Under the pieces are notes generated by a model, which saw only the letters and a program-made list of their open reading frames with translations, did no database searches and had not been told where the DNA came from. Positions 9,333-21,720 of a DNA stretch of 64,000 nt are shown here, in pieces (positions within the stretch are counted from its first letter, which is position 1; each line of letters begins with the position of its first letter). The stretch is from Paraphysomonas bandaiensis (lineage: Eukaryota > Chrysophyceae): positions 1 through 64,000 of the forward strand of contig CBFFRP010000145.1 in NCBI GenBank assembly GCA_965644295.1, written 5' to 3'. Made by a program: the position numbers and the translations under genes.

Positions 9333-11097
9333 ATGAATAGCACAGATGCTTTTGACTAGAAATTATTTTGATAGTGTTTGTCAGCTCTGAAAAAGTAAGT
9401 TTGAATCTAATAAGAAAAATAAGTCGTAACTACTGGTTGTATTGAGATGTGTTATTTGTTTACGATTAATTTTGCGGTGTCACTGCCGAGGTAACGTTTT
9501 GTCATTGAAAGGTGAACGGACAAATTAACTTCGTATGATTTATTTTCTCTTCCACTTAAACTACTACTAGCTATTGTAAATATTGAATTTGTATTGATTT
9601 GCTAATAGTGTTGCGATTCTTGTATTGTTACGACATGTAAATCTCCCCCGGATAGGCCGATAGTCAGGTACAGATACTTCACACGTATGAGTGTCTGAAT
9701 TCTCATCGAGTTCTATTCTGACTAGAAAAAACGGGAAATATAATTTAACCTAGTGACACTAATTTTAGTGTAAAACCTAGTCCAATAACGAATAACTCAA
9801 TATCTGCATTCATTCATCATAGATGGCTAGGTATATACGTAAATACCATAAACCATAAACACTAGATTGACTAAGATGGTAAATAGCCATCCTAGTCAAC
9901 AAAGTCATTGCAAACTGAAAATATGAATTATTTAATTCCTTGATTTTCAACCCTTGACTAGAAGTGTTTACACTATTTTGACTAGGTTCAATAATAGATC
10001 CCAGCAAACACTATTTAAAAGACTTTTTTCATTTGGATTTTTGTGTATCGCCCCTTCGTGTTGCAGGGTTAACAACTTAGGAAAATTATATAGCATAATT
10101 CTCCTTGAGTTACTATCTTACAGGGGTCATTTTCACTGTAGTACTAGATTCTAGATATTCAGGGAATTTTACCACATATACTTTCCAGATAGCTAGTATA
10201 TCTAAGAAGGAAAAATATGTACTTCTGAGGCACTTATTGCCCATGAGTGTGTAACTAAATCACAGTGCATGGTAGTACTCAATCTACAATTAATATACAA
10301 GAAGCAATTACTTACAGCAGAGCATCAAACTTACGACGCTGCTAAGTAAATCAAGTGAAAGTAGAATCAGGATAGCATCTGTCCTACATGTGAATGTATT
10401 ATCGCTGATGAACCACACATATCACTTCACCACACAGTACATGCTGTTCTATAAATAACTCTCGATCTTTTCTAGTTCTTGTAGTGTACTTAATCGAATG
10501 CTGTCTTCTGTCGAATGTTCAGAGCATAGATTCAAATCTTGACATTAACGACAGCCCCATCCTCTTACGATAGCACATAAGTTTTTTCTCCGGCTAGCTG
10601 GGGTCTTCATATACATGGGCGATGGTTCGTCAAGTGACAGCAGTAACCGTAACTCTATTTATGGCTCCCAAAACTCAGCAGCATATAACATCGTAGACTC
10701 AGAACCCAATTGATCTTCATCTACGTCGGTTGAGCATTCAGAACCCAATTGATCTTTATCTACGTCGGTTGAGCACCCCCACCAATCAAACCATTACCAG
10801 TCAGCTCATATCTCTTTAAGCAACATGTGTTGAGCGATTGCCATAAAACCTGTCGTTAGATTCGATAAAAACTGGGGTTTTAAATATAAAAGCCCCGCTT
10901 TTCTACACCTCAGTATTATTCCAACTTCTCTGTAACTTCGATTGCAGTGAGTAGAGAGGCAGGCAGAGGCAGAGTACGCCACTATCAGAAGAGGCACTGT
11001 GTGTGTATACTTCCAGCGACTGGCTGTATCTGAATGTGTTGATCTGCATATATATACATCTATCTGTTACCCGTGAAGTGACATCACCACCAGCAGC
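9333..11097. other. Intergenic, 1.8 kb, no gene; short direct repeat at 10.7 kb
   Basis: No convincing coding frame. Between about 9350 and 10155 the hexamer GACTAG or CTAGTC recurs many times in both orientations. A 39-bp sequence is repeated twice in tandem at about 10699-10777 (start CAGAACCCAATTGATCTT). The last 150 bp presumably hold the promoter and 5' UTR of the OGT-like gene. Confidence 0.5.
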
Positions 11098-13257
11098 ATG
11101 AGGCCTCTGGATTGCATCTTATGTTTAGCGTTATTTGCAGTCGCATTAAGTCGACCTGAAAGACAGACTTCATCCAAGAAGAAGAGCAACCTCCCCCAAG
11201 CAATTGAGGCAGCATGCGCAGGTGACTTGTGGAGAGCTCAGAGTATGATTCAGCGCAATCAGGACGCAGGATCTCTTCACGCCAGAGCATCTCTCGACCT
11301 CATATTAGATGCCAATATAGAGGACGCTGGGCTGTGGTTCGAGGTTGCCAAGGACATGGATAAGACGGTCGTTCCACCTCTAGCTAAACTACATCTTGAT
11401 GGGAGGAGCTGTAACGGTCTGTCGGATATATTTTATATCGCAGCTGTCAGCATTAAGAAGCTCGTTGATTCTCAATTTAGTGATAAAAATTCTTACCAAG
11501 CGCATCTTACTATGATCACACTTCTGAGTGATTCGGGTTTGTTCGCTGAAGCTGAGACTCATCTAAAACATGCCCTTGAATTAATGCCTCATGACTCATC
11601 TCTGCAGATTCGGTCTGCTCTGATGACCCCAGCGGTGTACAACTCCACGGAACACATAAGCTCCACCCGTGCGCTATTACAACAGCGCCTGGACAACATA
11701 TCTAGCGACCAATCGTTCAATTTGGCTGGTTTAGACGAGTTTGCTCTGTCGCCCACATTTTACCTTGTCTACCAGGGCTACAATGACGCATCATTTCTCA
11801 CCCAGCTGCAGAAGGTTTACTCCCGTGGCTTCCCTGCTATCAGCAAATACATAGACGCCAGGCCTGGTTACCTTCTTGGCACCCCATCTGAGCGCTTCTC
11901 GAAGGAAGGAACAGAGCAAGACAAGCGGATTGTGCGCGTGGGCTTTGTGTCTTCACACTTGCGACAACACTCCATATGTAAACTTTTCTGTGGTCTAATA
12001 ACAGGTCTTGCATCGCATACCCATATTCCCAGCAAAGGGGAAGATGCACTGGAATTCGAGGTGTTTGTATTTTCTGGCCAGGATAGGTCCAAGGAAGATG
12101 CACACACGTCTCGTCTTCGGACAGCAGTAAAAGAGTTTGTAACTGTAAACAAGTTTACCGTTATCTCTCGTCGTGAGGTGACATCTCGTCGAATAGATTT
12201 GTTGATATACCTGGATGTTGGAATGGACCCGTCAACATCTGTCTGGGCAGCCTCTAAGCTAGCTCCCGTGCAAGCTGCTCTATGGGGCCATCCCACTACC
12301 ACTGGCATGCCATCCATGGACTATTTTATATCCTCCGACCTTTACCATAAGGACTCGCATACTGCTATTGGCAAAGCCACGGAAGAAGCGTACTCTGAAC
12401 AGCTTGTTCGCCTCCCGTTCTCTGCGTTGGGATTTGTTTTTTCACTCCCCACCCTGTCATTACCTGGCCCGACAACAGATTCAGAAGTTCAGACACCAGA
12501 GAAACTCATCAGCCGTCCTGTAGAGTTGATGAACGGTATTTCCGCGCTTATGCCAAACCCTTCACGAGGATCAGACGGGAATGATACTGTTTCCTCACTG
12601 GCCGAGCTAGTTGAGCTTAAACAATCTGGAGCGAGACTTGTGCTCGTACCTCAGCATCTTCCTAAGTTCCATCCCGATATGGATACAATTTTATCACAGG
12701 TACTTTCCCGTGTCCCCTCTGCTCGAATCGTAATAACATATGAACCCCGACGTACAATGTGGCGACGGACTCTGGAGATGCGCTGGATGAAGGAGGGAGG
12801 TTTCAATGAGGAAATGGTACGTGAGAGGGTGCTCTGGCTGCAGCAACTCAGTCCGCAGCAGTACCTTGGCCTGCTGACTGTTGGGGACGTGATGCTCGAC
12901 CCATTTCCTTTTGGCGGAGGTGTGACAACATTGGAAGCTTTAGCGGTATGTACTCCAGTTGTTACCCTTCCGACTCGGCAAACCGTCCCGGCCCTCGCCT
13001 CTGGAATGCTCCGGGCGGTATTCGAGGAATATAATCAGCATGATAACTCAATATTGCAGTCACTTGTATTCAATGACACGGATAAATTTGTAGACAACAT
13101 CGTGGCGTTACTCACCGACGATGCAAAGAGTACTAATATGCGGAAGAATGTATGCGACAATGTCAGCAAGCTCTATGACACACGTGAGATTGCACAACAA
13201 ACCATAGCGGCATGGGGGGAGTTCATTACCACTATAACAAAGAATAATTTTTACTAA
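11098..13257 (+). CDS. Secreted-pathway O-GlcNAc-transferase-like glycosyltransferase (GT41-like)
   Basis: Single-exon gene, 719 residues. Residues 1-19 form a signal peptide or anchor (MRPLDCILCLALFAVALSRP). A degenerate helical, probably TPR-like region follows to about residue 250. From about 275 it resembles the SPINDLY/OGT catalytic region: RVGFVSSHLRQHS, then RRIDLLIYLDVG, APVQAALWGHPTTTGMPSMD, a PKFHPDMD segment whose Lys matches the nucleotide-binding Lys of OGT, and a C-terminal DPFPFGGGVTTLEAL with TPVVTLP. These place it in the GT41 superfamily, which moves sugar from a nucleotide sugar to Ser/Thr. The family His in the L-S-G-H-T segment is absent here (IYLDVGM), so donor and activity are uncertain. 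A leader suggests ER/Golgi rather than cytosolic action. One possible substrate class is Ser/Thr-rich secreted proteins like the one at 1-6525; that is inference. Confidence 0.8.
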   Translation: MRPLDCILCLALFAVALSRPERQTSSKKKSNLPQAIEAACAGDLWRAQSMIQRNQDAGSLHARASLDLILDANIEDAGLWFEVAKDMDKTVVPPLAKLHLDGRSCNGLSDIFYIAAVSIKKLVDSQFSDKNSYQAHLTMITLLSDSGLFAEAETHLKHALELMPHDSSLQIRSALMTPAVYNSTEHISSTRALLQQRLDNISSDQSFNLAGLDEFALSPTFYLVYQGYNDASFLTQLQKVYSRGFPAISKYIDARPGYLLGTPSERFSKEGTEQDKRIVRVGFVSSHLRQHSICKLFCGLITGLASHTHIPSKGEDALEFEVFVFSGQDRSKEDAHTSRLRTAVKEFVTVNKFTVISRREVTSRRIDLLIYLDVGMDPSTSVWAASKLAPVQAALWGHPTTTGMPSMDYFISSDLYHKDSHTAIGKATEEAYSEQLVRLPFSALGFVFSLPTLSLPGPTTDSEVQTPEKLISRPVELMNGISALMPNPSRGSDGNDTVSSLAELVELKQSGARLVLVPQHLPKFHPDMDTILSQVLSRVPSARIVITYEPRRTMWRRTLEMRWMKEGGFNEEMVRERVLWLQQLSPQQYLGLLTVGDVMLDPFPFGGGVTTLEALAVCTPVVTLPTRQTVPALASGMLRAVFEEYNQHDNSILQSLVFNDTDKFVDNIVALLTDDAKSTNMRKNVCDNVSKLYDTREIAQQTIAAWGEFITTITKNNFY

Positions 13258-13893
13258 TATTCTAATCGAACAATAATAATAACATCGTACTGCTTAGTTG
13301 TCGTGCTGATTGTGTCGTGTAGCCGTAGGGCCGAATATGTATTGATGCCTTCCATAGTACGTAATACCTTCCATAGTACGTAATACGCAAGAGTTGTAAA
13401 GACACATCATTATCAATTCTAAGAGCAATTTAGAGGTTGCTAGAGGTGGTATGTACGTATGTCGTATGCTATATGCCTATATACGATGAGGACACGTAGC
13501 TAGCTCGCGTAATGAACTAATATTTATACTTGACACAGCTTTCAGTAGCATTAGACTTCTACATTATATTTAACACAGATTCCCTGGATATCAGTCTTGG
13601 CAGTAACTATTGTCTTGGGAATTCGATCCTTCTCATTAAACATTAAACTCAATGAACTTTCTTGGAGATTCTAAAATATGAAGTACCTATGATTGCGCTT
13701 CAAACAAAGTACAGTGATGGTCACCAATCACTAACACTTGCACGAGTTTGCCATTGTCTTCACTATATTACTAACGTTACCATTACGATATGCAACAAGA
13801 TACACATTTCATCGACATATTGTTGCCTATCAAAGAATAATTCTGAAAGTAGCCTGTCACATGAAAACAACAAATTCATGTTGTTATTTGCCA
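13258..13893. other. Convergent intergenic region
   Basis: Between the 3' ends of the OGT-like and cupin-like genes. It contains a 19-bp direct repeat (CCTTCCATAGTACGTAATA) present twice in tandem at about 13348-13387. No coding support. Confidence 0.5.
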
Positions 13894-15059
13894 TTAATCC
13901 TTCATCCGAGCAACGCGATTAGCCTGAATTTTATCCTCCAGAACATCTCCTGCCGCTTTGAATCCTTCCGCACCTCCGTACTTAAAGTATATCACAGCGA
14001 AGGCAAAAAGTGACATAAAAGCATTTGACTTCATTGCAGCAACAATACTCGGCCTTCCACCATAGCGGGTGGGCACTCCAACAACCAAATCATTACTCTT
14101 TTCGCCTGCATTAAAGTTAGGGCTATAAATATGACCTGTTCATTCGCAAACCTAGGTTTAGAATTCCATGCCAAAACCATGGCGGGTTAATAAGCACATC
14201 ACCAGGATTCAAAACAGCAGTGTATCTCTCAATTTTATTCATCCAAGGGGAGACTGCTTCCCCATTCTTCCCAACCAGGGTATGAGTATGAGCAGAGAAG
14301 CCGTTAACATTGATGGACGGCTTCAGGTATGGCGTCTGTGAAGGAGGAATAAACCACCACTTCTTCCTCCCAACCATCTGGCGGAATCTGTCAGAATATA
14401 CATCATCACACCAATCATAATAAAAGAGTGACTACTTACATATTCACCCCAATTGCTGAATGAATATCTGATCCCATATCCTTGAGACCCATAAAAATCT
14501 GAGTCGAGACGCGTTCACTGGGCTCCAGCATTTTGAGACGATCGTCCTCAACCATATTCGCTAAATCTGGATTTTTGGTAAATATCTTGGATGCTCCAGA
14601 AATATAAAAAGGATTGTTTCGCTCAATTTCATCAAAGAAGTCTTTGATCGTGCAAGAAGGTCGGACATGGTCAAGTGTGCCACAGAGAATACCTTCATCC
14701 GGATAGTTTTGTAGCCACCAGTCCGACGAGGACCACTCTTTCACACCACTTGTATTCACCAAAACCTCACGAATAACAATAGGAAATGTGAAACCGTGAC
14801 TCAAACGAATAACATCTTCTTTTGTAAAGCTGTTAGCATGCAGCTCAGGTATAGAGAGCTCTTCTCTCTCCGGCAAACGGGACACAAGAAAATTATGATA
14901 CTCATTAAATGCAGCAGATTCGAATATCTTCCATGGTGTGAAGTAATCCGCTAACATGAAAACATATATCCAGAAGTTTGGTAAGTAAACGAGAGTGATT
15001 ACTATGAGAGCGGGCAGGCCGAATATATACAGCTGAGGGTTGCGCTTTCCTTTCGCCAT
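13894..15059 (-). CDS. Membrane-anchored cupin/JmjC-like protein
   Basis: Three exons: 15059-14440, 14387-14152 and 14105-13894, giving 355 residues. The introns are 52 and 46 bp and phases close exactly. The true start is the ATG at 15059. An N-terminal hydrophobic segment (about residues 11-34) is preceded by a basic MAKGKRN. The middle resembles cupin_8/JmjC-type proteins: DIHSAIGVNIFRQMVGRKKW, then IPPSQTPYL, then LNPGDVLINPPWFWHGILNL, where WHG holds the likely distal metal-binding His. The proximal HxD/E site appears as H-S-A, so iron binding is uncertain. A second hydrophobic segment lies near the C-terminus (MSLFAFAVIYF). It is likely anchored in a secretory-pathway membrane. Function (2-oxoglutarate oxygenase or a non-catalytic relative) is not resolved. 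Confidence 0.75.
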
Positions 15060-16225
15060 AACAGCCAATCAACACAATAATTCAATTATCTCAGCAGCAC
15101 CAGCTTTCTTTGATGTGATGTATATGAGGATCAGTGAGGCGGGGTTGTGTGCATAGGCAGCAGCGGCCCAGCAGAAGTATGTACAGTGTAGGCATGTCTG
15201 TGTAGGGCTCAATACCACGCATTGATGGACCAAAAATATCCCACATGTGGGCGCTTTCATATGGCTGACAATCATCTTGTGGTACAGTATACTACAGCCG
15301 GTATACGTCGAATACTTGTACAAGGCAGTATATCTACCGCCCATATGTATGTATCTATGTATCCATCTCTCTATATCTCCTCCGGTGTCTCCCATATGAT
15401 CCGACAACATCATGGTGCCATGACACAAGTGAAGGCTATGTGTCCCCGAACATACGGCTATTGATGACAAATAGAAAGAGAAGTTATTTCTTATGATGAC
15501 ATGATATGATGATCATGTGGGTGTCCTGCAGTGATATGTGGAACTGGGGCAGCATGAGCAGCTATGAGCAGCTGTTACTATACGAAATTTATGTAAAATT
15601 CTTTGTAGCATATTGCTATATACGTTGAATTTAGTTCTGTCATTAGGGGCTTGATTCGTGTGGTGTCATTGAGGGAACAACAACATACATTTAAGTGGAG
15701 CTCACAAAGTCACAATGTAATGACCTCCACATGAGGAGTCGCTCGCTGTTCTTAATGTTACAATTAGAAAGCGCTCTTGATGCGGCTAATATCTTGATAT
15801 CTCTAATTTGTAAGGTCTTCATTCTGCATAGCCATTCGTCTTACAACAAGCAGTATTGTAATTAGTCAATATGAATGTCGTAACTGTAAAATTGTAGCAG
15901 AAGTAATGTTCACAACGTCGCTTACATACTAGATTGCACAAAGAAAAAGAACCGAAAAAGTAAACGGCGCAACGACATCTATATTAAACTTTGCCCCAGT
16001 ATCAAATAGAGAACATTGGTGGAATCTAAGATACTAGCACCAAGTCCCATCACAGTATGCACACAGAGGTGCGTAAGAATGTAAATTTAAAAGGGAAGAG
16101 TAATGATGTCAACATTTTATCTTTCTTGTTGTTTTTGCTGCATTCCATTCAATATAAGCTCAAGTTAATTAGTGTTATAGTCTTATGAGGAAGTATGATC
16201 AGACGACACAATGAAAGTGGTATTG
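15060..16225. other. Intergenic, 1.2 kb, no supported gene
   Basis: Includes the presumed 5' flank of the minus-strand cupin gene. Open frames here are short, rich in Cys/His/Tyr and overlap each other on both strands, typical of noncoding sequence. No RNA gene recognised. Confidence 0.4.
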
Positions 16226-16233
16226 AATTGAAT

Positions 16234-17393
16234 CAGGGTTAGGGAACAATATATTGTATTGCAATACATTGTACAATATATCGATTGATGGACTGGTCAA
16301 ATATTCAGTTAAAGTAGCTCACAATATATTGCAATATACTGCAATCAATATTATGATAGTCACATACAGAAAGCTTCTTAACTGTAGGGTAAAAAATATA
16401 TGTCCATGCATATAAATCTCCGTTCAGACAGTGATTATTGCAACAATAGAGAGGACGATGAAGCTGAAGTTGGATATATGGAGAAAATTTCTCAATCAAC
16501 TAAAAAATTTAAGAAACGGAAATTGAAATATCTAAATACAGGTGCACGAGTCATGTAGTATGTACTTCCAATACATGTGAACGCCTGTCCAGCGCAGCAA
16601 AACTGATTATATCAGTGTTGCGCAAACGTATGCATCCTACTACACTTAATATGCTGATGTTTCTGAAAGCTAACCGACAGTTGTGGCCGGATGCAAGCAT
16701 ATTTCAATTAATATTGGATGAATATGGTGATGGTGATGTCACCGATGATGGCTCAGAGGATGAGTATGAGGAAACTTTTAATCAGTTAAGAGTAGTGGGT
16801 CTGATTATCAAGTGACCTTAGACCTTATAATGACAAGTACTAAAAACGACGGATGTGTTTAGTTACTGATTAGATATACTAATATATGGCAATATATTGT
16901 ACAATATATAATATATTGCAATAGTATTGTAGGACCGGTTTAAAAACTCCATCAATAATCAATACTATTGATGGAACGCTATCTAACAACAGGGCTGCGT
17001 AACAATTAATTGTAATTGCAATTAAATTACATGGAACATAAATAATAATTGCAATTATAATTGCTCGCTGGAAGGTTGCAATTAAATTGCAATTAATTGG
17101 CAATTATTTACTATATGTATTAGGACATAATACTAGAATTAGAAGTTGAAAAACATTTAGGTCAATAGTCAATAGAGCCATTTATTGCCCTTGTAATGGC
17201 CATCACCCTTAATGGCTATTATAACGGCTATTCAAATGGTGGGAAGAGGTTGTCCTCTCATTATAAATATCTTTACATTAAGAGAAGTACCTTGTTCTTT
17301 GTACGGTCGATTATGTGTCTTTACTCTTGACCTTGAGCAACAAGACTAAGTTCAGCTAACAATAGTATAGCAATATATTTTTCTCTATCCCTG
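16234..17393. mobile_element. hAT-type non-autonomous element with nested insertion, 1160 bp
   Basis: The element starts CAGGGTTAGGGAACAATATA and ends CTATCCCTG, near-inverted termini. It is flanked by a perfect 8-bp duplication AATTGAAT (16226-16233 and 17394-17401), the hAT hallmark. It shares its left arm, a decayed transposase C-terminal fragment (about 16540-16815, including SVLRKRMHPTTLNML) and its right arm with the 49-kb element. About 450 bp near 16.92-17.37 kb is absent from the 49-kb copy and looks like a later insertion. Subterminal regions are full of the palindromic ATTGCAAT motif. Confidence 0.85.
16990..17110. mobile_element. Fragment resembling a second, related transposon end
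   Basis: Inside the extra segment of the 16.2-kb element, CAGGGCTGCGTAACAATTAA is followed by repeated ATTGCAATT blocks. The layout copies the hAT terminus (CAGGG, AACAAT, then ATTGCAAT palindromes) but the sequence differs. Probably a truncated end of a sister family. No target duplication found. Confidence 0.4.
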
Positions 17394-17401
17394 AATTGAA
17401 T

Positions 17402-17678
17402 AACCGGAAATAAAGTAAATCTGTACAATAGTAAGGAAGAATGGGAAATAGTTATATATTAACTTATACTGAGATACTGAAGTATCACCGCTAAAATTCA
17501 CCTTACAGTGGGTACTTCAAATATTGCATTCGAAAACCAAATAATACTTTATTACTTATCGGTTGTCAACTTGGTTCAGTCACATGCTACAAGCATCTAT
17601 AGAGCTAATCAGCACAACTTAATAGCTTAGGCTTTAAACAGCGACTGTTGCACATCCATGAACAGTAGTTTCTGAGCT
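17402..17678. other. Short gap after the transposon
   Basis: AT-rich sequence between the hAT target duplication and the ETFA stop codon; presumably ETFA 3' UTR. Nothing else seen. Confidence 0.4.
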
Positions 17679-19055
<1,377 letters not shown>

Positions 19056-19706
19056 ATCAGCTTGTATAGCGCACGCTCGAAAGGTATTTACGGTAGAGTG
19101 GACCAGCTGGGTGCTATTAATATACAGTACTGTGACATAACGAGAGGCAGCCCAGCAAACCAGCTGCAATAATAATACTGTATATGCTGCTGTATACTGC
19201 ATATATATGCCACTGTACATGCCATGCATGTGCAAAAGAATACTGTACAATACTACAGCGATCAATCTACAGCAATGATGGAGATTCTGCACAAAGCAGA
19301 GGCAATCGAATCTATGGATCTCACGCACAGCGTATGAGTGTACGGTACAGATACAAGTGAGAGTGAGCATACGCCTGTACACACATATATACATGTATGT
19401 ACTACATATGCATACATGTGCACACACACGTACATATATGCAGCACTGCAGAGCACTGCATGAGATAGAGTGCCAGTCATCGCCCCATTCACTTAGCTTC
19501 ACAAAGATAGCGGGTTGGTAATGGTAGTCATGAGGAAGCTCAATCGAACCTTATTCTCAGCAATGAGATCTCATATCAGCAAAGAGACGGTGCTGGCTGT
19601 GAATCTGCCGCGAGTTGAAAACTTTCGCTATGAGTCTGGTAGTAGCGATCAGGTTTGAAGAGATGAACACATGCAGCATGTATCTCATGGATAGCTATAG
19701 GGCTCC
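19056..19706. promoter_or_regulatory. Divergent intergenic region ETFA/PRPS
   Basis: 651 bp between two divergent start codons, so it likely holds both promoters. It contains TGCTGCTGTA at 19185-19194, related to the motif found upstream of other genes, and short TACA/TGTA-rich stretches near 19.38 kb. An open minus-strand frame upstream of the ETFA ATG is repetitive and not protein-like. Confidence 0.35.
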
Positions 19707-21092
19707 ATGTTCCCCGCTGTAGCGCTTGCTCTTGCGACTGTCTTCTCAATGGGCGCATCATACAGCTATGCTGAGGAGCCCAAGGTACCCGCTAACTGGA
19801 AGAACGATAAGAAAGGTTAAGACATGCGTATATGATTTTTATTTTAATTGTGTTACATTTCTGTTAGAATCTCACAGTGGGTTAAAAATCTTTACTGGTA
19901 ATTCTAATCGTCCTCTCGCACAAGATATTGCGAACCAGCTGGGCATGTCCCTCGGAAAGATAACAGTGAATACTTTTGCTGATGGCGAAGTTAATGTTAT
20001 GGTTAATGAGAATGTTAGAGGGAAGGATGTCTACATTATTCAGCCTACCTCACCTCCTGTGAATGAAACCTTGATGGAATTATTGCTCATGATTAGCACT
20101 ATGAGACGCGCTTCTGCGAGAAAAATCACTGCAGTAATTCCATATTATGGATATGCACGACAGGACCGAAAAATGCAGGCGCGAGTACCCATTTCTGCAG
20201 CAGATGTAGCTCGCTTGCTAGAAGCTATGGGGGTAGATCGTGTGGTGGCTGTCGATTTGCATTGTGGCCAAATTCAGGTATCCCTCTGCGACAGCTATGT
20301 TTGAGTGGTAACATATATTCAGGGTTTTTTCGGCCCACGTGTTCCTGTTGACAATCTAGGGGGTGGAACTGTTGGAGTTTCCTACTTTGGTATAGACTCT
20401 GTCAATGTCTTTAATTACAACTTACACTTTTTATGAAAAAGGTGACATGGATCTACACAACCCTGTCATTGTCTCCCCCGATGCTGGCGGTGTATACAGG
20501 TGCCGCTCTATGTGACATTACCTGATCAGTTAGTAATTTTTGATTTCAGGGCTAAGAAGTTTCGAGAGTCTCTGATGAAGAAGCATGACATGGAGCCCGG
20601 GCTGGCTATGATTGTTAAACAGCGTGGTAAACCCGGCGAAATCGAGAAAATGGATCTTGTAGGCTCTGTGGCTGATTGTGATGCGATAATAGGTGAAAAA
20701 TAAAATCGCTATTTTATATGCCGCAGAGTGTTAATGCGGGGTATTTGTATAGTGGACGATATGGTAGACACTGCAGGAACTCTGTGTAAAGCAGCGGATG
20801 TGTTGCAGAGTCACGGCGCTCGGCGAGTGTTTTGCTTCGCCTCGCATGGAGTGTTTTCAGGACCTGCACCTGAACGCATCGCGGCTTCAGCATTGACTGA
20901 ACTTGTTGTGCTCGACACCATTCCTCTCAGTCCCCAAGCTGCGGTACTATTAATTGTGAAAGTTTGTAAAACGTATCTAATTTGTGTGTTTAGGCCACAG
21001 GAAAAATCACACAGCTTCCAGTTGGACCAATGCTTGCTCAGGCAATCAACAATATCCACTACAAGAAGAGCATTTCTGCATTGTTTAAGTAA
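19707..21092 (+). CDS. PRPS: Ribose-phosphate pyrophosphokinase (PRPP synthetase) with N-terminal leader
   Basis: Seven exons: 19707-19815, 19868-20277, 20323-20389, 20442-20499, 20550-20692, 20729-20943 and 20994-21092; 366 residues. The enzyme makes PRPP from ribose-5-phosphate and ATP for nucleotide, His and Trp synthesis. Family marks: [50 protein letters not shown] (ATP-binding loop); [21 protein letters not shown]; and the PRPP-binding [10 protein letters not shown]. The first 25 residues ([20 protein letters not shown]) are hydrophobic and precede the usual start, suggesting targeting to an organelle or the secretory route. An in-frame stop precedes the ATG. The fifth intron as modelled is only 36 bp and leaves a 4-residue insertion just before the PRPP loop, so that junction is tentative. 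Confidence 0.93.
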
Positions 21093-21720
21093 TTAGTATG
21101 GGTTTGGCTGTGTGTCAGCTACATTATTCATACTCTGCGGATTGTGATTTCTTTCGGTAATGGACTGCACAGCACGTCGCACAACTATTCTAGGAAATAC
21201 ATGCATATGAGAAATAGATTATGTACCATTATTGCGGCCCTAGTAGCGTGAAAATAAGTGTGAGCGTAAGTGTGGTCAAGAACTAGGTGACTGGCTTTAT
21301 GGTATACTTGTTGAATGCTAGCCACCACTGTCTAATAAAGTATAATTGACTGGTAGGCAATAATTTTTTGTTGATATCCTAGTAAATTTTGAGGGCGTAT
21401 GACTTCTCCCAGAAGCTCAACTGCTTATTCGTGTACAGTTTACTATAAAAGCCATACTGTTCCATAAGTGTACTTAGTCGAAACAGTGAAAATATATATG
21501 TGTTGGCATCTGGGATGATTCCTCCAACTCCGCATCGTATATAGTATATAGTATAATACTATGTTGTTACATTGTAAATAGTAAATAGAACTTTAAATAT
21601 ATCTACTTATACACCCAACTAGCCAATGAACTATAGCAAGATTTACTTTTAAAACAATAAGCAGCACATTGCTACGCCCACATTCCGTTTTGAGAAGTAG
21701 TCATGTCAATATAGATTACT
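21093..21720. other. Convergent intergenic region
   Basis: Between the 3' ends of the PRPS gene and the TilS-like gene. AT-rich, with no coding frames of note. Confidence 0.45.

Noticed and set aside
11840-12317. Antisense frames inside the OGT-like gene
   Set aside because: Explained by the strongly supported plus-strand gene.
15069-15470. 133-codon minus-strand frame upstream of the cupin gene
   Set aside because: Composition is background-like, it overlaps an opposite-strand frame, and it begins at the border of the neighbouring gene without domain content.
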